The notes beneath the pieces were generated by a model, which did not search any database, was not told where the DNA came from, and saw only the letters and a list, made by a program, of their open reading frames with translations. Made by a program: the position numbers and the translations under genes. From Fidelibacterota bacterium UBA1134 (GTDB lineage: Bacteria > Fidelibacterota > Marinisomatia > Marinisomatales > S15-B10), in the NCBI GenBank assembly GCA_002311975.1, contig DCAL01000082.1:20992-26632 (forward strand): DNA of 5,641 bases. Reading direction: 5' to 3'. Positions 5,425-5,641 of this stretch are shown here, piece by piece; positions within the stretch are counted from its first letter, which is position 1; every line of letters begins with the position of its first letter.

Positions 5425-5504
5425 TTGATTATTGTAGATTGACTATTTTCGATTGAAGAATATCAATAAAGGTCATGAGCCAATCAATTGTCAGGAGTCA
5501 ATGG
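5421..5504. repeat. ATTGA/TCAAT cluster with 7-bp spacing and a 10-bp inverted repeat
   Basis: On the plus strand ATTGA occurs at 5424, 5438 and 5452, and its complement TCAAT at 5463, 5484 and 5498. Units beginning ATT recur every 7 bases at 5424, 5431, 5438, 5445 and 5452, four of them ATTG. Units beginning TCA recur in another 7-base phase at 5463, 5484, 5491 and 5498. ACAATTGATT (5421-5430) and its exact complement (5482-5491) form a 10-bp inverted repeat, and 5452-5456 with 5463-5467 form a small nested hairpin. The cluster covers the tatD start and nearly all of the metG-tatD gap. Function unknown. Confidence 0.6.
5459..5487 (-). promoter_or_regulatory. Weak candidate promoter for tatD-rsmA
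   Basis: On the minus strand TTGATT (5482-5487) is followed after 17 bases by GATATT (5459-5464). Each hexamer matches the sigma-70 consensus at 4 of 6. An overlapping alternative pairs CTGACA just upstream with TTTATT at 18 bases. Either would give a short leader before the TTG at 5424. The repeat pattern here produces such matches easily, so the call is tentative. tatD may instead be read from metG. Confidence 0.3.
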
Positions 5505-5533
5505 AAAATATCCGAAGGATCCTGCCGAGAAAC

Positions 5534-5641
5534 TCATGAGATTCTGACGCCGGAACCCACCAAGGGATCGTCCACGGTGACAAGCACGATGGCGTCGTCC
5601 GAACTTGCCGCCAAGAGCATGCCGTTGGATTCGACGCCCCG
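5534..5641 (-). CDS. metG: Methionyl-tRNA synthetase, C-terminal fragment (starts outside the window)
   Basis: Thirty-five sense codons and a TGA (complement at 5534-5536) are open to the window edge in one frame. The peptide begins RGVESNGMLLAASSDDAIVL and ends in VGSGVRIS. This matches the end of the C-terminal tRNA-binding (EMAP-II/Trbp-like) domain of MetRS, which typically reads 'GVES-GM-LAA ... VLL-P-----G--I' just before the stop. The catalytic domain is upstream of the window. The position directly before tatD supports the call, since metG-tatD is a common pair. A stand-alone tRNA-binding protein is possible but less likely. No convincing terminator follows: an ATCC/GGAT stem with a 3-base loop and a short T-run about 30 bases on is too weak. 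Confidence 0.8.
   Translation of the reverse strand, partial: RGVESNGMLLAASSDDAIVLVTVDDPLVGSGVRIS

Noticed and set aside
3834..5442. Plus-strand open frames opposite rsmA and tatD
   Set aside because: They overlap complete, motif-rich minus-strand genes and have no family-like motifs.
5505..5533. Possible terminator after metG
   Set aside because: The stem is only 4 bp (ATCC/GGAT) and the T-run is short, too weak to call.
1072..5545. AGAATCTCA repeated upstream of deoC (1072-1080), inside tatD (4912-4920) and at the metG end (5537-5545)
   Set aside because: One copy is in coding sequence, the contexts are unrelated and only nine bases are shared, so chance is the simplest explanation.
1..5641. 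Mobile element, CRISPR, toxin-antitoxin or defence system
   Set aside because: No transposase, integrase, spaced direct repeats or defence domain is seen, and the genes are conserved housekeeping families in tight order.

Overview
This window is a compact bacterial chromosomal segment. Every supportable gene lies on the minus strand, so transcription runs from high to low coordinates. In that direction the order is: metG (C-terminal end only), tatD, rsmA, rpoD, rpsU, an intrinsic terminator, a glmM-type phosphosugar mutase, deoC, and the start of an aldehyde dehydrogenase. Two partial genes at the window edges (metG and the aldehyde dehydrogenase) and one short gene with a TTG start (rpsU) are included.

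The organism looks like a member of the FCB superphylum (Bacteroidota and relatives such as Marinimicrobia, Calditrichota or similar uncultured lineages). Three things point there. The primary sigma factor is the short form (278 aa) without region 1.1 or the large non-conserved insert. The mutase has Bacteroidota-like GEGNGG and SNTEP loops. The best promoter, upstream of rpoD, reads TAAATTTG, matching the TAnnTTTG -7 element described for Bacteroidota. The phylum is an inference from remembered family patterns, not from a search.

Region 5641-3902 holds metG-tatD-rsmA, a widely conserved order (tRNA charging, TatD-family nuclease, 16S rRNA dimethylation). tatD and rsmA overlap by 4 nt. Region 3901-2526 holds a second unit: a good promoter, rpoD, rpsU and a strong terminator. 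It resembles the macromolecular synthesis operon of Proteobacteria (rpsU-dnaG-rpoD), but in reversed order and without dnaG. Region 2525-1 holds the mutase, deoC and aldehyde dehydrogenase. The last two can act in sequence: deoxyribose 5-phosphate to acetaldehyde plus glyceraldehyde 3-phosphate, then acetaldehyde to an acid or acyl-CoA. The mutase could be cell-wall GlmM or could feed the same pathway.

There is no mobile element, CRISPR array, tRNA, rRNA or defence gene, and I do not see a previously undescribed system. The most interesting non-coding parts are the palindrome-rich rpsU-glmM gap (2459-2693) and the heptad-patterned gap upstream of tatD (5425-5533). No gene-free stretch exceeds 300 bases.
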